Source: Fuerstiella sp. (GTDB lineage: Bacteria; Planctomycetota; Planctomycetia; Planctomycetales; Planctomycetaceae). Taken from it: a stretch of DNA of 64,000 bases. The translations under genes and the position numbers were made by a program. The DNA is taken from the NCBI GenBank assembly GCA_022447225.1, contig JAKVAZ010000006.1, forward strand, positions 310,001 through 374,000. The letters are read 5' to 3'. This document shows positions 8,588 to 18,900 of this stretch, in pieces. Each line of letters starts with the position of its first letter. The stretch's first letter is position 1. Below the pieces are notes generated by a model that did not search any database, was not told the origin of the DNA, and saw only the letters and a program-made list of their open reading frames with translations.

Positions 8588-10423
8588 TCAAAACCGATCC
8601 TTGTTCCGAACCAGTCGAACATTCTGCAGTTCCGTACTCACATCGGGATCATCCGGCAGGAGCATCTGTGCCCGCTGAAGGTGCATGGTCCCCTCATCAA
8701 TCATTCCCTCTCCAACAAGTGCTTTGCCCAGGTTTAAGTGTGCCCTGCCCTTGTTAGGATTGATTTCCACCGCCTGACGCAAATGGGTGATTGCCTGATC
8801 CAGCTTCCCCTGAGCCGCAAGCATCGTCCCAAGAATCAAATGTCCCTGGCCGTCGGACGCATTTAATTTCAGGGCCTGTTTCAAATGGCTGATCCCCTGA
8901 CTGTTATTGCCCTGCCTCAGCAGCGCCGTACCCAGGATCCGGTGGGCGGCCGCATCTGTCTCATCAATCTGTAACGCTTTCCGCGAGTGGTCGATAGCCG
9001 CAACGATTTCGCCCTGCTGAAGTTGCTGATTTCCCAGGTTGCACTGAGCGGGCCCATAGGACGGATCGATTTCCACCGACTGTTTGAAGTAGCTAAGTGC
9101 CTGTCCTGGCTGAGATAACTCAAGATAAGCCATTCCAAGATTGTTGTGTTCTTCAGCAGTAACGGGATCGAATTTGTAGGCGTTTCTTAAGTAGGCCCAC
9201 TCGCTCCTGAAGCTAAACGGCTGGTCAAGTTCCGGGTACTGCCGGTGGAGGGCAATGTACTTTGCACGCAACTCGCTCATCGGGAAAGAAACACGAATAT
9301 CGGCATGGGGCAGTGGATCCACGAAATCCGGATTTGGCATTTTCAGCGAAGGCAGGATCGAAAAGATTAAGGCCGCATAACAGCACATCGATCCGGCCCA
9401 TACATAGCGGGCCATCGACATCCAGCTTCTGCTTATCCAGCCCTGCACCCGCGCACCAAAGGTATCAAAAGGCATGACCATCAAATTCATAAGCGGAACC
9501 GCCAGAATTTTGTCGAAGTACGACGGTTGTCGCAAGAAACGTAACACAAAAAACGTGCAGAGGATGACACCGCCGTAAGCCAGTCCGAACGAAAACTTAC
9601 CGATCTTCGTACGCGGAGTGGTCGAGGGATCAGTGATCAGTAATGTCAGCCCCAGAAACACGGATGCATCAAAAGGCGTAATTACCACGCTGCTGCCGTA
9701 GATCAGGCCGGAGACGACAACCATGCCGTACAGACCGAGAACGGCTCCAAATGTGACCAGCGTTGTCGAGAACAGAAACTGCACGACTAGGCCAAGCAGA
9801 AAAATGATCTCATAAAAGTTGGCCGGCAGATAGAATGACCAGATGAGGTCGAGGCCAAAAGTCTTATCAACTGAGTCAGTGGCCAACAGTCCGACTGAAA
9901 GTAACGACAGTGAAAAGGCCGAGGGGTTGATAATGTGCGTGGGTTTGCCGTTGCGCTTCCACGTTACAAATTCCTTACCCAAATACGTCAGTGCCAGCAG
10001 TAAGAACTGGAAGATAAAGAAGTCCGGCTTGAACCACATAAACAGATTGATGCTCAACACAACAGGCAGGGGGCCGAACCCCAGATTCCACACTTTGCCA
10101 CGCGACCAGGAGAGCAGCATTTCAAACAGGTAAGCAAACACTATCTGAAACGCAATCAGAACCGCGTAACTCCGTACTTCGTGCCAGTGCAGGCCCCAAT
10201 ACAGGTAAAGGCATGTTTGCAGAGAGGCCTGGATGTAGTGAGGCCGGCGGATACTCACTCGGACCTTAAAGGGACGTTCCCGATGGCGAAAACACCACCA
10301 AAGTACAACCTGCCAGATCGCCAACCCGATAAACACGCTCAGCAGAGTAGTGGTTAACGGACCTTGATCGCCAATTGAGGGCAGCCAGTCAGGCAAGGAG
10401 ACCATCAGCGAAGAGAATTGCAT
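8588..10423 (-). CDS. RnfD/NqrB-like membrane protein fused to TPR repeats
   Basis: 611 residues if the ATG at 10421-10423 is used; an in-frame ATG lies 41 codons upstream at 10546 and its extension looks non-coding. The N-terminal 370 residues contain about nine hydrophobic helices and segments like the RnfD/NqrB family: THIINPSAFSLSLLS and a LGLTLLITDPSTTPRT loop resembling the conserved 'TDP' region of those electron-transport subunits. The covalent FMN motif SGAT is not obvious. After a short periplasm-like linker, about five TPR units follow, with NLGMAYLELSQPGQALSYFK and LGTALLRQGNNSQGISHLKQ as typical copies. A membrane redox or scaffold role is inference; no other Rnf or Nqr subunit is nearby. 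Confidence 0.8.
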   Translation of the reverse strand: MQFSSLMVSLPDWLPSIGDQGPLTTTLLSVFIGLAIWQVVLWWCFRHRERPFKVRVSIRRPHYIQASLQTCLYLYWGLHWHEVRSYAVLIAFQIVFAYLFEMLLSWSRGKVWNLGFGPLPVVLSINLFMWFKPDFFIFQFLLLALTYLGKEFVTWKRNGKPTHIINPSAFSLSLLSVGLLATDSVDKTFGLDLIWSFYLPANFYEIIFLLGLVVQFLFSTTLVTFGAVLGLYGMVVVSGLIYGSSVVITPFDASVFLGLTLLITDPSTTPRTKIGKFSFGLAYGGVILCTFFVLRFLRQPSYFDKILAVPLMNLMVMPFDTFGARVQGWISRSWMSMARYVWAGSMCCYAALIFSILPSLKMPNPDFVDPLPHADIRVSFPMSELRAKYIALHRQYPELDQPFSFRSEWAYLRNAYKFDPVTAEEHNNLGMAYLELSQPGQALSYFKQSVEIDPSYGPAQCNLGNQQLQQGEIVAAIDHSRKALQIDETDAAAHRILGTALLRQGNNSQGISHLKQALKLNASDGQGHLILGTMLAAQGKLDQAITHLRQAVEINPNKGRAHLNLGKALVGEGMIDEGTMHLQRAQMLLPDDPDVSTELQNVRLVRNKDRF

Positions 10424-10884
10424 TTCCAGTTTACGCCTCACTGTTTCCAAACCGGGGCAGGTACGACCTGCGACCGAAGAATGCGGCCATGTCATTCCTC
10501 CCAAAACGGCACAGGAGCAGCTGCAAATTACGCCACACAGGAGCAATCAGGCATCAGTCAAAACTCCCGGAAAACCGTAGCATCACATACGCTCGGCTGA
10601 GCACTCAGAAGCAAACAAACTTGCTGAAATTTTCTCACCGAGCCACATTGGCACACAAACAGACCTCGAAGTGCATTTTACTCAGGGAAACAAACGGAAA
10701 CCCCCAAGTCAATTCGCGGGCGTCGATACGACGCAAAGCCAGTACCTGCTTCGAGTAATGTGCATTTGTTATTTAATTATTTTATCAGGCGAATGAAACG
10801 AAATCAATCAGTGGCTCGGCGTCTCTGACCGACAGAGAACCAAGACAATACAGGAGCCAGGTCTGCCGCAGAGAAGTCTGGTCG
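10424..10884. other. Spacer, partly AT-rich
   Basis: 461 bases upstream of the RnfD-TPR gene. It contains an AT-rich patch at about 10765-10800 that could hold promoter elements, but I cannot assign any. No convincing gene. Confidence 0.4.
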
Positions 10885-11091
10885 TCACCGAAGACGTCTT
10901 ATTCTTCCAGCCGCAATATCCCTGTTTACACCGTATGAGTTCATGTCGTTACCATTGTGGTGCACTGTCCGGTTCATCTTCAAACAGGCAAATTTGACAC
11001 AAACCATTGAACCGGGAGCGAGTGATCGTGCCTGTTCAGCGTGCGCAACCGCCCTCTCAACCTGTAATCGGGTAACGGAACCGATTTCCAT
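10885..11091 (-). CDS. Hypothetical small protein downstream of acpS
   Basis: 68 codons starting five bases after the acpS stop, in the same direction, so it could be the last cistron of that unit. The N-terminal half (EIGSVTRLQVERAVAHAEQA) looks like an amphipathic helix; the rest is unremarkable. I see no clear ribosome-binding site and recognise no family. Its position is the main support. Confidence 0.3.
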   Translation of the reverse strand: MEIGSVTRLQVERAVAHAEQARSLAPGSMVCVKFACLKMNRTVHHNGNDMNSYGVNRDIAAGRIRRLR

Positions 11092-11096
11092 TGGTG

Positions 11097-11471
11097 TTAC
11101 AGACCGATTGCTGTCGCTGTGGCATAAAGCTTGGCGTGTGAGATGCTGACCAGGATCCGTTGAATCTGCTGCTGTACCGCATTCCGGGCAGCCTGACCGG
11201 ACAACTCGATGGCAGGCTGGCCGGTGTGAAGCGACAGAACCTCTATATCGTGAAAAGTAATCCCTCTGACGAACCCGGTTCCCAGCACTTTCACCACCGC
11301 TTCTTTTGCAGCCCAGCGACCGGCAAATCGGACTGACGAATCTTTATATTTACAGGCAAATTCGATTTCCGCCGGGGTAAAACAACGCTGCAAAAACGAA
11401 TCTCCGTGCCGATCAATCATCCTGCGGATCCGCTCGATCTCTACGATATCCGTGCCAATGCCTCTGATCAT
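11097..11471 (-). CDS. acpS: Holo-[acyl-carrier-protein] synthase
   Basis: 124 residues, the normal length. AcpS transfers the 4'-phosphopantetheine arm from CoA to a serine of apo-acyl carrier protein in the cytoplasm, activating it for fatty-acid synthesis. Visible motifs are GTDIVEIERI with the metal-binding Asp8, RFAGRWAAKEAVVKVLGTG with Glu57, and the closing VSISHAKLYATATAIGL strand. Start ATG at 11469-11471 gives the canonical MIRGIGTDIVEIERI. The following ORF begins five bases after its stop. Confidence 0.97.
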   Translation of the reverse strand: MIRGIGTDIVEIERIRRMIDRHGDSFLQRCFTPAEIEFACKYKDSSVRFAGRWAAKEAVVKVLGTGFVRGITFHDIEVLSLHTGQPAIELSGQAARNAVQQQIQRILVSISHAKLYATATAIGL

Positions 11472-11716
11472 TTGATGGCTGTCTCCTGCATTGCAATCTC
11501 TTTCTCCTGTCCCACACAGCGGAGTCAGACACTCAGGTTAACAGGACACCCCGGTGTGGTAGCAACCGCAACACAGACCGGCACGAGCCGCATAAAGCGG
11601 TGTTTGCGGGCTGATTCGCACAACGGAGCTTCTGGTTTGTACTTACTTTCCGGACTGGCACGACTAATTCAGCACACCGGTAGACGCGCATTCGGAATCG
11701 TAAATCGGATTTCACA

Positions 11717-12943
11717 TCAGGCACCATACTTGTCCAGTCGCCCAGCATGGGCCAGTGCATGCAGCATCAAATACTTCGATTCAAACTGTCCAAGTTCACC
11801 CGCTCGACAAACCGATTCACCAAACGATTCGGATCCGTCATATCGACAGTTGTCAGCAACAAGTAACGTTGGAACGGCATGTCCACTGTGAGACTTCATT
11901 TTAGCCGGAGTACTATGATCACCGGTTAGAATGAATACATCTGGATTCAGTGCCGTCATCGCGGGGATCGCCGCATCCAGATCTTCAATCCGCTGTACCT
12001 TGCCATCAAAATCCCCGTCCTCACCGGTACTGTCCGTGTACTTGAAATGCACAAAGAAAAAATCGTAGGCGTCCCAGTATCTTTCCAGACAGTTCATCTG
12101 GTCGGCAAGCGTATTTCCTGCATCCAGCACATCCATGCCGACCAGTCTCGCAAGTCCCCGATACATGGGATACACGGCAATCGCTGCTGCCCGGGTCCCG
12201 TAAACTTCTTCAAACGTTGGTATCGGCGGCTTCTTCGCAATACCTCGCATCGTAAGCAGATTCGCCGGTGCGTCGTCTTTGAGGATATCAGCAGCCCGAT
12301 CCAGAAAATCCTTACAAATCCGGGCAGTCTTCACTGAGGCATCATCGTTTCCGTGAGGTGAAATCGGCGCAACGCCTGTCTGTTGCGGGTCAGTGTCGTC
12401 AACGTCACCGCCGAGTCCGGATGCCCGGAACACCACCACAAGTCGATATTCTTTAACGTGACGTACGAACACTTCCACACCAGGAATCTGAATCCTGTCC
12501 AGCTTCTCACAAAGCCGGGCACCAGTGGCACTGTCAATTCTCCCTGCACGTCGATCGGTAATGATCCCGTCGTCGTCAACCGTGCAAAAGTTACCTCGAA
12601 TTGCGACATCGTCAGAACCAAGGTCAAAGTCGATTCCCAAACCTTCCAGTACACCGCGGCCAATTTCATATATCAGCGGATCGTAACCAAACAGACCCAG
12701 ATGTCCGGGACCGCTTCCTGGAGCAATCCCAGGCAGAACAGGAACACTCAGCCCCGTAACACCATGACGTGCCAATGCATCCATGTTGGGAGTACGAGCG
12801 GTCTCAAGTTCGGTTTTTCCGCCAGGCTGCATTGGCAGTCCCCCCAGCCCATCGCTTACGCACAGAACGATCCGGGTGTCATTTTGACGGTGCAGGTTTC
12901 GGGTCAGTCGATGAATATCAGTCATGTCAATCTGGCAACTCAT
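11717..12943 (-). CDS. apgM: Archaeal-type cofactor-independent phosphoglycerate mutase
   Basis: 408 residues. It interconverts 3- and 2-phosphoglycerate in glycolysis and gluconeogenesis without 2,3-bisphosphoglycerate. It belongs to the aPGAM branch of the alkaline phosphatase superfamily rather than the longer bacterial GpmI. Motifs visible: LCVSDGLGGLP metal-binding start, ARTPNMDALARHG, the APGSGPGHLGLFGYDP nucleophile region, AIRGNFCTVDDDG, and ILTGDHSTPA with SHSGHAVPTL near the C terminus. The N-terminal 20 residues before NDTRIVLCV may be an overextension; no better start is obvious. Confidence 0.93.
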   Translation of the reverse strand: MSCQIDMTDIHRLTRNLHRQNDTRIVLCVSDGLGGLPMQPGGKTELETARTPNMDALARHGVTGLSVPVLPGIAPGSGPGHLGLFGYDPLIYEIGRGVLEGLGIDFDLGSDDVAIRGNFCTVDDDGIITDRRAGRIDSATGARLCEKLDRIQIPGVEVFVRHVKEYRLVVVFRASGLGGDVDDTDPQQTGVAPISPHGNDDASVKTARICKDFLDRAADILKDDAPANLLTMRGIAKKPPIPTFEEVYGTRAAAIAVYPMYRGLARLVGMDVLDAGNTLADQMNCLERYWDAYDFFFVHFKYTDSTGEDGDFDGKVQRIEDLDAAIPAMTALNPDVFILTGDHSTPAKMKSHSGHAVPTLLVADNCRYDGSESFGESVCRAGELGQFESKYLMLHALAHAGRLDKYGA

Positions 12944-13529
12944 GGAGTGAAACCGAGAGCCATTTATTTCATGGCATTTGAAACGGACGGCAGGTGCCGC
13001 TGTCCTCGAAATGTACCAAATTCCCGCTTTAGCACAGACTGATACTGAATCAGGAGTACCGAATTCTGCTGATCGGACAGGACTGAAAACCTTTTATTTT
13101 CTGTACAGAAGGCATTTCCCTCTAACCACAGATGAAAAGATTCGTACACCGTCTCGTTTTTCTGCTTCGTGGCAGACACCGACTACCGACAAAAAGGGGA
13201 CACTTAAGACCTATAAGAAATACAGGAGTAATAAAACACTAAAAAAACATAGGCAATCTTGTCCATCAACTCGGATTCAGAGAGTTCAACAGTCGGAATC
13301 CCGCGATTTCATCAAAGAAGTACTCGAAGTGGTACGGAATCGCGGTAAATTCGGTGTGTGAAATTCGTCTGATTTATTAATCAGTAACTGTAAGTATCCT
13401 GAACAACAGATCTGGTTTCTTCGAGTTCGATTTCTGCCTCTCAAATCCGGGTTGTGGCATGTTTGCTCACCGGACGGCAGAAGGGCTGTCGGAACCCGAA
13501 CTCCTGGTTCATTCAACGGAGTCTGAACT
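12944..13529. other. Divergent spacer with a perfect inverted repeat
   Basis: 586 bases between the leftward mutase gene and the rightward DUF309 gene, with an AT-rich stretch around 13200-13250. At 13301-13345 two 8-base arms (CCGCGATT and AATCGCGG) form a perfect inverted repeat with an inner GTAC/GTAC pair. It lacks a T-tract. No gene recognised. Confidence 0.45.
13301..13345. repeat. Inverted repeat, unknown role
   Basis: Arms CCGCGATT (13301-13308) and AATCGCGG (13338-13345) match perfectly; GTAC at 13320-13323 and 13332-13335 can extend the stem internally. It lies about 185 bases before the DUF309 start. It could be a regulator site or an RNA hairpin in the leader. Confidence 0.5.
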
Positions 13530-14132
13530 ATGATTAAGGCTGATGAGGAATTTTCCCGTCTGCTGCCCGCGATCACCCCTCCTGATTACGCCTTCTACCC
13601 TGGATCCGGTCTTCCTCATCCGATTCGCGATCCCAAGGGCCATAGCTACGGACGTAAACACACTCTGGGCAGTGGTCCAAAGGCACTTTGCAACGAAACG
13701 TGGGCCGACAACCGAAATTTTCTGCTGGCCATCGACTTTTTCAACATGGGTTTTTACTGGGAAGCTCACGAAGAGTGGGAGCGTTTATGGCGAGTTTCCG
13801 GAGCCGACACAACGGTTGGTCGTTTCCTGAAAGGACTCATCAAATTGTCAGCAGCCGGCGTGAAAGTTCGTGAGCGCAGTATTCACGGTGTTCGACGCCA
13901 TGCAGCCTCAGCTGGTGAGATGTTTGCGGATGTGGCGGCCGAAGCCGACATGGACGCGTACTGCGGACTTGAGTTTACACGACTGCAGTTTGCAGCAGAT
14001 CGCGCAGCTCAGCTGGCTTATAAAACTGAGCACACTCCCGGGGCCCCGGTACGCGTGTTCCCATTCCTGCTGGAACCTCAGATGGAAGAAGCTGAAAATC
14101 CGGGTAAACCGGGGGCAGTCAGTCAACTGTAG
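13530..14132 (+). CDS. DUF309 domain protein
   Basis: 200 residues. The DUF309 helical domain is recognised by [18 protein letters not shown] (about 70-87) followed by a helix with [19 protein letters not shown]. The conserved His-Glu-Glu in WEAHEEWE suggests a metal- or substrate-binding helical bundle, but the function of the family is not known. The N-terminal 65 residues, rich in Pro and Gly ([14 protein letters not shown]), are longer than in minimal family members. A good rho-independent terminator follows, so it is likely monocistronic. Confidence 0.85.
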   Translation: MIKADEEFSRLLPAITPPDYAFYPGSGLPHPIRDPKGHSYGRKHTLGSGPKALCNETWADNRNFLLAIDFFNMGFYWEAHEEWERLWRVSGADTTVGRFLKGLIKLSAAGVKVRERSIHGVRRHAASAGEMFADVAAEADMDAYCGLEFTRLQFAADRAAQLAYKTEHTPGAPVRVFPFLLEPQMEEAENPGKPGAVSQL

Positions 14133-14187
14133 GTTGCCCCGCCGGGAATCCCGGTTCTTAGGCGGCTTCTACTCGAAATCCAGGACA

Positions 14188-14216
14188 ACTCGCGGTACTC
14201 TGCCGCGAGTTTTCTT
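14188..14216 (+). terminator. Rho-independent terminator after DUF309 gene
   Basis: Perfect 8-bp stem ACTCGCGG / CCGCGAGT with a seven-base loop, followed by TTTCTT. It lies 56 bases after the DUF309 stop codon and before purD. Confidence 0.8.
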
Positions 14217-14321
14217 GTGCGCTGAAACCTTGGTCAGTGATCGAATTTCCTTCCATCGAACACGAGAAACCCCCGAAGTGTTTCTGATCACGCAAGTCTC
14301 ACAGCAATGGAGTTTATCGGA

Positions 14322-15599
14322 ATGAAGATTCTTGTGGTCGGGAGTGGAGGACGTGAACACGCACTGGTGTGGAAGCTGTCAAATTCAGCTCACGTCGAAA
14401 AGGTTTACTGTGCACCGGGAAATGCCGGTACCGCGTCAGATGGCGAAAACGTACCAATTCCGGCGACGGATATCGGAAAGCTTCGAACATTCGCCAAAGA
14501 AAATAACGTCGATTTAACCGTGGTTGGACCGGAAGTACCGCTCGTTAACGGCATCGTCGACGATTTCCAGTCCGCCGGTCTGAGGATTTTCGGACCGTCA
14601 CAAAAAGCAGCTCAGCTAGAAGGCAGCAAAGTCTTCGCCAAGGACATCATGCAGCGGGCAGGAATTCCGACGGCCGCCTATCGAGCATTTTCCGGAGTAG
14701 AAGAAGCTGCGACCTGGATCGACTCGCAGGAAGAAGGACCACTGGTGGTAAAGGCGGATGGACTAGCAGCAGGTAAAGGCGTTGTGATGTGCAACAGCCG
14801 ACGTGAGGCCACAGCTGCGGCCACGGAAATGCTCCAACACGGTCAGTTCGGTGACGCCGGTCGCGAGATTATTGTCGAAGAACAGCTTGTCGGTCATGAA
14901 ACCAGTATTCTGGCGATTGTCGACCGTGATACGATCATTCCGCTGGCCACTTCACAGGACCACAAGCGCGCCCTCGATGGTGATCAGGGACCCAATACCG
15001 GAGGCATGGGTGCGTACAGCCCGGCTCCGATGGTGACGGAAAAAATCATGGACGAAATCGTCAGCAGGATTCTTGTCCCCACTGTTCATGAAATGAAGGT
15101 TCAGGATTGTCCCTTTTCGGGGATTCTGTATGCCGGTTTAATGCTGACAAAGCAGGGACCCAGGGTACTTGAATTCAATGTCCGATTTGGTGACCCCGAA
15201 GCTCAGCCCGTACTCATGAGGCTCAGGTCTGATCTGGCTCAGGTCCTGTCACTCGCCGCTGACGGGCGTCTTGCAGAAATGGAATCACTGGAGTGGGATC
15301 CGCGCCCCGCTGTGTGCGTTGTCATGGCTTCCCACGGATACCCTGGCGATTATGAAAAGGGTCATCTGGTCAGTGGAATTCACGAAGCGGATCAAATGCC
15401 GAATACCAGAGTGTTCCACGCCGGAACAACCAAGAAAGCGGAGACAGTCCTCAACTCGGGTGGCAGAGTCCTGGGAATCACAGCCATGGGGGACAACATC
15501 CAGGATGCGAAAGCAACGGCGTATGCTGCCACAGAAAAGATCCACTGGGACGGTTGTTGGAAACGCAGCGATATCTCTGACAAATTCTTTCAAGCATAG
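14322..15599 (+). CDS. purD: Phosphoribosylamine-glycine ligase
   Basis: 425 residues from the ATG at 14322; an in-frame ATG five codons upstream is also possible. PurD joins glycine to 5-phosphoribosylamine with ATP, the second step of purine synthesis, in the cytoplasm. Motifs: MKILVVGSGGREHALVWKL at the N terminus, the ATP-grasp segment VKADGLAAGKGVVMC (about 145-160), GPNTGGMGAYSPAPM, and the metal/ATP site EFNVRFGDPEAQPVL (about 283-297). Length matches the family (420-430). It is flanked by the upstream terminator and a weak downstream hairpin, so it is probably transcribed alone. Confidence 0.97.
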   Translation: MKILVVGSGGREHALVWKLSNSAHVEKVYCAPGNAGTASDGENVPIPATDIGKLRTFAKENNVDLTVVGPEVPLVNGIVDDFQSAGLRIFGPSQKAAQLEGSKVFAKDIMQRAGIPTAAYRAFSGVEEAATWIDSQEEGPLVVKADGLAAGKGVVMCNSRREATAAATEMLQHGQFGDAGREIIVEEQLVGHETSILAIVDRDTIIPLATSQDHKRALDGDQGPNTGGMGAYSPAPMVTEKIMDEIVSRILVPTVHEMKVQDCPFSGILYAGLMLTKQGPRVLEFNVRFGDPEAQPVLMRLRSDLAQVLSLAADGRLAEMESLEWDPRPAVCVVMASHGYPGDYEKGHLVSGIHEADQMPNTRVFHAGTTKKAETVLNSGGRVLGITAMGDNIQDAKATAYAATEKIHWDGCWKRSDISDKFFQA

Positions 15600-15622
15600 T
15601 CCGCAGACTGATACGGACTTTC
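15598..15622 (+). terminator. Weak hairpin at the end of purD
   Basis: AGTCCG (15598-15603) and CGGACT (15614-15619) form a 6-bp stem that overlaps the purD stop codon, followed by only a short T run. It may be a weak terminator. Confidence 0.35.
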
Positions 15623-15995
15623 ACCACAGATACGCTCAAGGCGTTTATTGTCTGACAAGCCGCTTTGACAACTGTCGGGCTGTGTCCGATTTTGAACGAT
15701 CCGGATATTGCGGATTCACCCGCTGCCGAACTCAGTACACGTCAACGCACACTGTTCGGTAGCTCTTTCTTTTACCGTTAGGTCAAGTTCAGTTATTTTT
15801 TAACCGGTGCGCTAAAACTTTCAGATTCTGCGATCAACTGCTCCGGTAAACAACTCCATCACACAGGACTGATCACCGCATGTGTGATCATCGGTCCAGG
15901 CAACATTTTGACTAATTCAAAATGGGAGAAAACCAACAGCACTCGATGCTCTTGGCCGTAGTGATCTCCATCACATTCATGCTGTCGTACGCTGC
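15623..15995. other. Convergent spacer purD / lptD-like
   Basis: About 370 bases between convergent genes. No convincing gene, repeat or second terminator was found. Confidence 0.4.
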
Positions 15996-18900
15996 CTACG
16001 GTGACTGCAGTCCCATCAGGTAACTAAGATTTGTGGGTGACGGCGGGCCCAGTCGTGGTTCCAGAGAAAAGGCAATGCCCACGTTATCTTTGCTCGTGTC
16101 AATTCCGAAGCCCATGTGAAACACAAAGTCCAGTCCAACTCTGCTCAGCGTCACCGATGAACCGCGGGATTCGTCCTGCCCCACGTCGTAGGCAACCGCT
16201 GCCGTGGAAATCCATTTCGGACTGATCTGATAGCTGTAGCTGGCCGTGATAATTTCACTGACCAGGAAGTTCCGGGCTTCCACATGACGGTACGCGAGAT
16301 AGACACTGCCGCGCGTGCTTCGCTGGTTAAGCAGACCAACGTTCCAGTAACTCTGCCGATTGGCGAAGAAATCCCGGACACCATCAGCCAAAAAGCTGGT
16401 TCGGTCGTTGAGATTCCAGCGATAGTTACCAAACAGCAGACCAAAATCTTCCCCGAAATTATCTGTACCGGCGTCTGGAAAATACGAAACTCCGGATTCC
16501 CAAATCATCCAGTCACGAATCCCGGGATTGTGCTCCGGGCCCACTTTTGTCTGCAGCCGATTACGCCAGCGCAGCCGGACAACCTGCTGATCTTCCACCA
16601 GTTCATGATAAGGAGCACTGACCCATAACCCGGCACCATTGCGAATAGCATAAAAACGGGGATCAAACTGAGCCGGGACCAGTCCCGGATAGATCTGCAG
16701 TACAGCTCGGTTGCGCAGTCGTTCCTGTGAGTTTTCATCAATCTCATTGTATTGAGCGATCTGTCCCAGATTCTGCGACGCATCGGTATAGGAATACTCA
16801 AGGATATTTTCACTCCTGTGCGCAAGCCCGTTTAAATTGAAGAGCTGACTTTGCACAAACGGCATCACCCTGGCTGCAGCAAGTGTTGCTCTGATTCCGA
16901 CGTTTCCGGTTAGTCGGCCGATGTCACCAGCGACAAGACCTTCGTTCCAGAACGCAGCTTCTCCCATGGCCCACGGATTGAAGTTCACCGGGCCAAGCAT
17001 GAATGGAACATCGACCCGATGTCTTGACATGGCAACGATTCCATCGGCGTCTCGTACATAAGGAGTGCCAAGCAGTGTTGGTGAAAACGGATCCGCGGGG
17101 TCGTCAGGCAGGTTCGTTGGATCCAAATGGGCGTAACCGGCACTGCTGTGGGAACTCCAGTAGGCCCGATCATTCAGGAACGGAACCGAGAAGCTATAGA
17201 TATCACCGCGCGGCAGCCACTCCGTCGTTGTTTCAAATGGATTCAGTCTTGGACGAATGAACATACCGGCACTGAAGTGCCCGGTGTCCTGCCGAATCCC
17301 GGCAATCGTTTCGACATCTTTACCTTCGTCGAATTCGACCTCACTGAACTGCTCCAGATAGTTGCGATCGGACAGGAATCCGATTTCACCGAACAAAGTG
17401 ACTCCGCCGCTGGTCTGCTGCCGGTGCCTCAGAATGATTTGACCTCGATTCTGATCCCCGGGCGTCAGATTGCGTCGGTCCAGGCCCAGGACGTCCCGAC
17501 CATCATCTCTCTGGTAGACAGCTTTGCCTTCTCCTGCAACCTGTTCCATACGATTCAGAAAGTCGTATCTCCACTGAGTCCCGACTGCCGGACCGCGTTT
17601 ACTGTAGTAGTCAGCCAGCAAATCCCATTCCGCCCCTGTCGGAACGGTAAACGGAAAAATCTTTGTAAGGTCCCACACCGTGTTTACCTGGAAACCGAAT
17701 ATACGATCCTGTCTTGCAGAAGCACGACGAATCGGAATACCTGGATCCTCAGCAGGAAAACTGAGTCGGGGAACGGAAAGCAGCGGAGTATCACCAACAA
17801 TCAACTTTGAATTCTCTACCGTTGCCCAAAGCGGCGGATCGGAACCGGATTGTCCCGTAACCGAATTGAATCCGGTCCATGGTGTTTGAGGTCCCGGACT
17901 CACAAAAATATTTTCTGACTGAAGTCGATATCCCGGTTTCCCGTACGGACTGGTGGTGGTCCACGCGTTTTGCGCGTGAAATCGATCGGCCGCAAGCTGC
18001 CGCAACCGTTCAGCATGGATTCGGATTTGTTGTCCGCTGTCTGCGACAACTGCCCGCAGTTCTGCATCCAGGGCAAGAATTCGTCCGCTGGCTGCATCAT
18101 AGAATGCCCGTGACGCCTCAATCGTGCCCCGGCTGTGCCGGACCACGATATTTCCTTCCAGATACACCTGGAATCGAGTGTCCGCCGTCTGAATCAGTGG
18201 CAGACCATTATTCAGGTCTCCCTCATTCGAAGGCGGCTTCTCCATCCAGATCACCACCCGGTCGGCCGAAAGATCGACCACCGTGTACACAGGTTGCCCG
18301 TCAATCGTAATCTGCGACCCCTCACACAGCACATTGACCCCCCCGGTGATCACGTAAATATTCTCCGGCGGGATACTGCCGGATTCCACCACCTGAACAT
18401 CAAACGGCTGACTGGACCTGCGCCGAATCTGAATACGTCGCGTTGGCGTCGACGAAATGGTCGGCTTATCACTACCCGACAGTGAAAAAGGATCCTCTGC
18501 AAAAGCAAATTGGACATCTCTGCTTTCACTGCGTTCATGAGGAAACGCCATTGGCCGGGCCCAGTCCAGTACTGCGTCCTGTTTCTTCTGCGTGTAGCGG
18601 TCCCGAACCTGTGAACCAAGAGCATGAACAGACTGCAGCCTAATCGTACGTTCCGAGGCATAGCTCCGGCGACCGCAATGTTCCAGCACCCCCCGGACAG
18701 CTCGGGATTCTCTGGCTACGACACGTGCATCTGTTACACCGTCCGGTGTGATCTGCACGAAAACCACGATCGTCTGTCCCTGCAGCCGCAATTGTCCCTG
18801 AGTTAATACAGCACCACCGAGAAACGAATGCGCAGTGATTCCGTCTCCACAATCGTAAATATGCTCAATCGGCCCCTCGACCTGAATTGGCTGCTGAATG

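Noticed and set aside
8336-8737. Rightward open frame of 133 codons next to the TPR gene
   Set aside because: Its second half is antisense to the TPR repeats and its first half has no ribosome-binding site or family resemblance.
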